Source of the DNA: Flavobacterium sp. RSP15
GTDB taxonomy: Bacteria; Bacteroidota; Bacteroidia; Flavobacteriales; Flavobacteriaceae
Reading direction: 5' to 3'
DNA length: 64,000 bases
Assembly (NCBI RefSeq): GCF_003968755.1
Contig: NZ_RYDL01000004.1
Location: 1-64,000 of the forward strand
How positions within the stretch are numbered: position 1 is the stretch's first letter; every line of letters begins with the position of its first letter. The position numbers were made by a program, and so were the translations under genes. The notes under the pieces were generated by a model. It had not been told where the DNA came from, ran no database searches, and saw only the letters and a program-made list of their open reading frames with translations. This document shows, in pieces, positions 61,281 to 64,000 of this stretch.

Positions 61281-64000
61281 TTGACATCTCAAAAAACAGG
61301 CCATAATTTTACAAAAATAGCATTTAAACCTTTGCATACAAACTTATTTAATATCGTTTTATTATCAATCTTCCTATCCTTAGGGTCTGGAAAATTATAT
61401 TCTCAAGATATATCAAAAAAAAAGACGGCCATTTCCGTTATTAAACAAATAGATAGTACTACTTTAGAAACTATCAAAAAGGTTCCTACTGTTACAACTA
61501 TTACAAAAGAGAAGGATTCAATACAAAAAGACAGTATAAAGCCTAAAAAAGCATTTCTGGACGGAAAGGTAAAATACAAAGCCGATCAATATGCAAAAAT
61601 TGATCAAAAGAAAAAGCTCATTACTTTGTATGATAATGCAGAATTGTATTATCAAGACATTGAATTGAAGTCTGGTATAATTGTAATGAATTATGAAAAA
61701 AATGAAGTTTATGCCGGTCGCATCAAGGATTCTACAGGAGCATATACACAGTTTCCAAATTTCAAACAGGGCACTAATGTTATTGAACCTGATTCTATCC
61801 GATTTAATTTTAAAACAAAAAAAGCTTTAATTTGGAACTCACGATCAGATCAAGGCGAATTCAAAATAAAAGCAACGCAGACCAAAAAAGAAAATGATTC
61901 TGTTTATTTTTTAAAAGGAGCCCGTTTTACTACTTCAAAAGATGTAGACAATCCTGAATATTATTTTCAAACCAGCAAAGTAAAATTTATTCCAGGCAAA
62001 AAAGTAGTTACGGGATTGACTAATATGGTTATTGCAAATGTTCCTACTCCAATTGCATTACCTTTTGCTTTTTTTCCAATGAGCCAAGAAACCAGCATTT
62101 CAGGATTAATTTTACCGAGCTATAACGACTCCAACAACCGAGGGTTTTCCTTGCAAAATTTAGGGTATTATTTTGCCTTGAGTGATAATTATGATTTAAC
62201 CGTATTAGGCGATTATTATACTAATGGTAGTTACGGGTTGCGTTTTGAATCCAGTTATGCCAAAAGATACAACTATAGAGGGAACTTAAACATTCGATTT
62301 GAAAACTTAATTACCAGCGAAAGAGGCTACCCTGATTACTTAAAACAAAATATTTATAACATCCAATGGTCCCATTCCAAAGACACTAAATCGAATCCTA
62401 ATTCTAGTTTTTCGGCCTCTGTAAATCTTGGAAGTAGTAAATATTTTCAACAATCTATCAATCAGATAAATATTGGTTCAAATCTAAACAATACTTTAAG
62501 TTCTTCTGTGTCGTATTCAAAAACATTCACTTCAATTCCACAAGTTAGAATGTCATTGACAGCAACCCACTCGCAAAATACACAAACCGAAGAAATCAAT
62601 ATGACACTACCTACACTACAACTGAGTGTGGATCGGATTTATCCTTTTGTAGGCAAAGACGGCATAAAAAAAGGTTTTTTCAAGAACATCAATTTACAAT
62701 ATAATCTGAATGGCCGAAACAGCATAGTTACTACCGATTCTTTATTCTTCAAGCCACAAATGTTCCGGGATGCAAAAATTGGTTTCCAACACAGTATTCC
62801 GTTAAGCACCAATTTTAAATTATTTAAATATTTCAGTGCGTCTACATCCGTAAATTATGAGGAAATTTGGTACACCAAAACAATTGAAAGAAGTTTTGAC
62901 CAAGACCAAAGCGCCGTAGTCGATAAAACGGTCAATGGCTTTGATGCCTTTAGAACCTATTCCTTCTCCTCTAGTCTAGGAACCACTATTTATGGAACTT
63001 TTAACTTTGGTGAAAACAAAAAGATAAAATCGATTCGGCACGTAATGAGACCATCTGTTTCGTATGGATACACCCCTAGTTTCGAAAAATATTATGACAC
63101 CTACGCATCCGATGCAACCGGGACAATGACAAAACAATATTCCAGATTTGAAAGTGGGATCTTTGGAGCCCCCGGATTGAATAATTCGAATTCGTTAGGA
63201 TTTGATTTGAGCAACACTTTTGAGGCAAAGGTCACTGATAGCGATAGCACCAAGGTTGAACCTAAAAAAATAATGCTGCTGAATAACTTAAATCTATCTA
63301 CCAGCTATAATTTAGATGCAGATGGTGTCAACTCATTAGCTTTTGCGCCGATACGAGTTAGTGGAGGTACCCAACTTTTTCAAAATAAAATGAATGTCAA
63401 TTTTGGCGCAACGTTAGATCCTTACGCGATTGATAACTCCGGAAACCGAATTAATGTCTTTAATATTAACAACGGTGGCAGCCTTTTTAGAATGACAAGT
63501 TCTAATATGACTTTAAATTACTCTATTTCCAGTAAAGGAAATGATAAAAAAGAAAAAGACACAAATGAACAAAGTCGAAGAAATGGGGGGCGTGGAGATG
63601 ATCTTTTTGGTACCAATACGGACTTAGGAGACAATAGGAGAAGTCAGTTTAACGAAGAAGAGGAAGATGATGGAGAAGATAAAATTTCTGAATTTTTTAA
63701 TTCGAAATTACCGTGGGATATGACCTTTGCCTATTCTTTGACCTATGGAAACAATAATAGAGAGAATCAAATCATTGGTAACTCAATAATGATTTCAGCT
63801 AATGCTGATATCACTCCAAAATGGAAAGCAGGAGTATCAACAGGGTACGATTTTGTTCAAAAAGGAGTTACCTTTACTCAGCTTCGTTTTGAAAGGGATT
63901 TATTAAGCTGGAGAATGGATTTTAACTGGTCTCCATTTGGTGATAATGCAAACTGGGGATTCTTCATTGGAATAAAATCAGGCGTGCTCAGCGACATCAA
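61281..64000 (+). CDS. lptD: LPS-assembly outer-membrane protein LptD (partial, 3' end outside)
   Basis: The frame runs from a TTG start at 61281 past the window's edge without a stop, ~906 codons. No ATG lies at a better place, and the frame starts TSQKTGHNFTKIAFKPLHTN. A hydrophobic signal segment (NLFNIVLLSIFLSLGSGKLY, SQ) precedes residues ~95-330 with an OstA/LptD jelly-roll region (FLDGKVKYKADQYAKIDQ, KLITLYDNAELYYQD, GARFTTSKDVDNPEYYF). From ~265 the LptD barrel begins (ALPFAFFPMSQETSISGLIL). A charged loop (NEQSRRNGGRGDD; FNEEEEDDGEDK) lies near 63570-63690. The protein inserts LPS into the outer membrane. A TATTTTTG at 61253-61260 may be its -7 motif. It is divergent from the amidase gene. 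Confidence 0.92.
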   Translation, partial: MTSQKTGHNFTKIAFKPLHTNLFNIVLLSIFLSLGSGKLYSQDISKKKTAISVIKQIDSTTLETIKKVPTVTTITKEKDSIQKDSIKPKKAFLDGKVKYKADQYAKIDQKKKLITLYDNAELYYQDIELKSGIIVMNYEKNEVYAGRIKDSTGAYTQFPNFKQGTNVIEPDSIRFNFKTKKALIWNSRSDQGEFKIKATQTKKENDSVYFLKGARFTTSKDVDNPEYYFQTSKVKFIPGKKVVTGLTNMVIANVPTPIALPFAFFPMSQETSISGLILPSYNDSNNRGFSLQNLGYYFALSDNYDLTVLGDYYTNGSYGLRFESSYAKRYNYRGNLNIRFENLITSERGYPDYLKQNIYNIQWSHSKDTKSNPNSSFSASVNLGSSKYFQQSINQINIGSNLNNTLSSSVSYSKTFTSIPQVRMSLTATHSQNTQTEEINMTLPTLQLSVDRIYPFVGKDGIKKGFFKNINLQYNLNGRNSIVTTDSLFFKPQMFRDAKIGFQHSIPLSTNFKLFKYFSASTSVNYEEIWYTKTIERSFDQDQSAVVDKTVNGFDAFRTYSFSSSLGTTIYGTFNFGENKKIKSIRHVMRPSVSYGYTPSFEKYYDTYASDATGTMTKQYSRFESGIFGAPGLNNSNSLGFDLSNTFEAKVTDSDSTKVEPKKIMLLNNLNLSTSYNLDADGVNSLAFAPIRVSGGTQLFQNKMNVNFGATLDPYAIDNSGNRINVFNINNGGSLFRMTSSNMTLNYSISSKGNDKKEKDTNEQSRRNGGRGDDLFGTNTDLGDNRRSQFNEEEEDDGEDKISEFFNSKLPWDMTFAYSLTYGNNNRENQIIGNSIMISANADITPKWKAGVSTGYDFVQKGVTFTQLRFERDLLSWRMDFNWSPFGDNANWGFFIGIKSGVLSDI

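Overview
The window reads as chromosome of a Flavobacterium-like member of the Bacteroidota. The DNA is very AT-rich, start codons mostly lack Shine-Dalgarno sequences, several genes are preceded by the Bacteroidota -7 motif TAnnTTTG (two also have a well-spaced -33 TTG), and the gene set fits: menaquinone genes, bacillithiol BshA, a NagB/PIG-L fusion, a GH3/serine-hydrolase fusion, Flavobacterium-type palindromic repeats. No transposase, integrase, prophage, plasmid, CRISPR or defence gene was seen.

Region 1-11.5 kb is the accessory part. An AraC-type regulator is followed by a broken PAS/HisKA/HATPase/REC/HPt hybrid kinase, a lipoprotein, a beta-barrel protein, an Lmo0937-type membrane peptide and a YtxH protein. 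Between them lie relics of at least four more genes (a small conserved Flavobacterium protein, CsbD, a holin-like membrane protein and its overlapping partner). A small protein with a coiled-coil repeat and an isolated phospho-acceptor helix closes the group. I read this as a cell-envelope stress locus in decay. It is followed by a two-gene unit: a lipoprotein with three Ig-like domains and an ice-binding (DUF3494) domain, then a large OmpA-like protein, which suggests a cold-living organism.

Region 11.8-20.3 kb has an NTF2-like gene, a truncated DinB-like gene, and on the minus strand a menaquinone cluster (menB, two PH-domain membrane proteins, menA, a UPF0173 hydrolase, a TPR protein, a 55-aa membrane protein, menC). 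menE is not present. Region 21-29 kb holds housekeeping genes: an S1-domain protein, a CAP lipoprotein, pdxH, RNase Z, pyrB/pyrR and an ABC-F protein. Region 29-37 kb is a GlcNAc-utilisation group (GH20, NagB-PIG-L, MFS permease), a transaldolase, a short-chain dehydrogenase and the SRP RNA with a textbook promoter.

Region 37-48 kb has a glutaminyl cyclase, hutI, hutG, a DEAD-box helicase, a TPR-gene relic, two dicarboxylate/amino-acid symporters, aroC and an LpxH-like phosphoesterase. Region 48-64 kb has small envelope proteins, bshA, a heavy-metal P-type ATPase, the GH3/beta-lactamase lipoprotein, an Fe-S reductase pair, an MlaD-like protein, a cell-wall amidase and, running off the end, lptD.

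Most of the window is ordinary core genome. I found no convincing new multi-gene system. The best leads are the decaying stress locus with its surviving kinase-less HisKA protein, the ice-binding lipoprotein/OmpA pair, and palindromic elements with conserved flanks and a variable stem.
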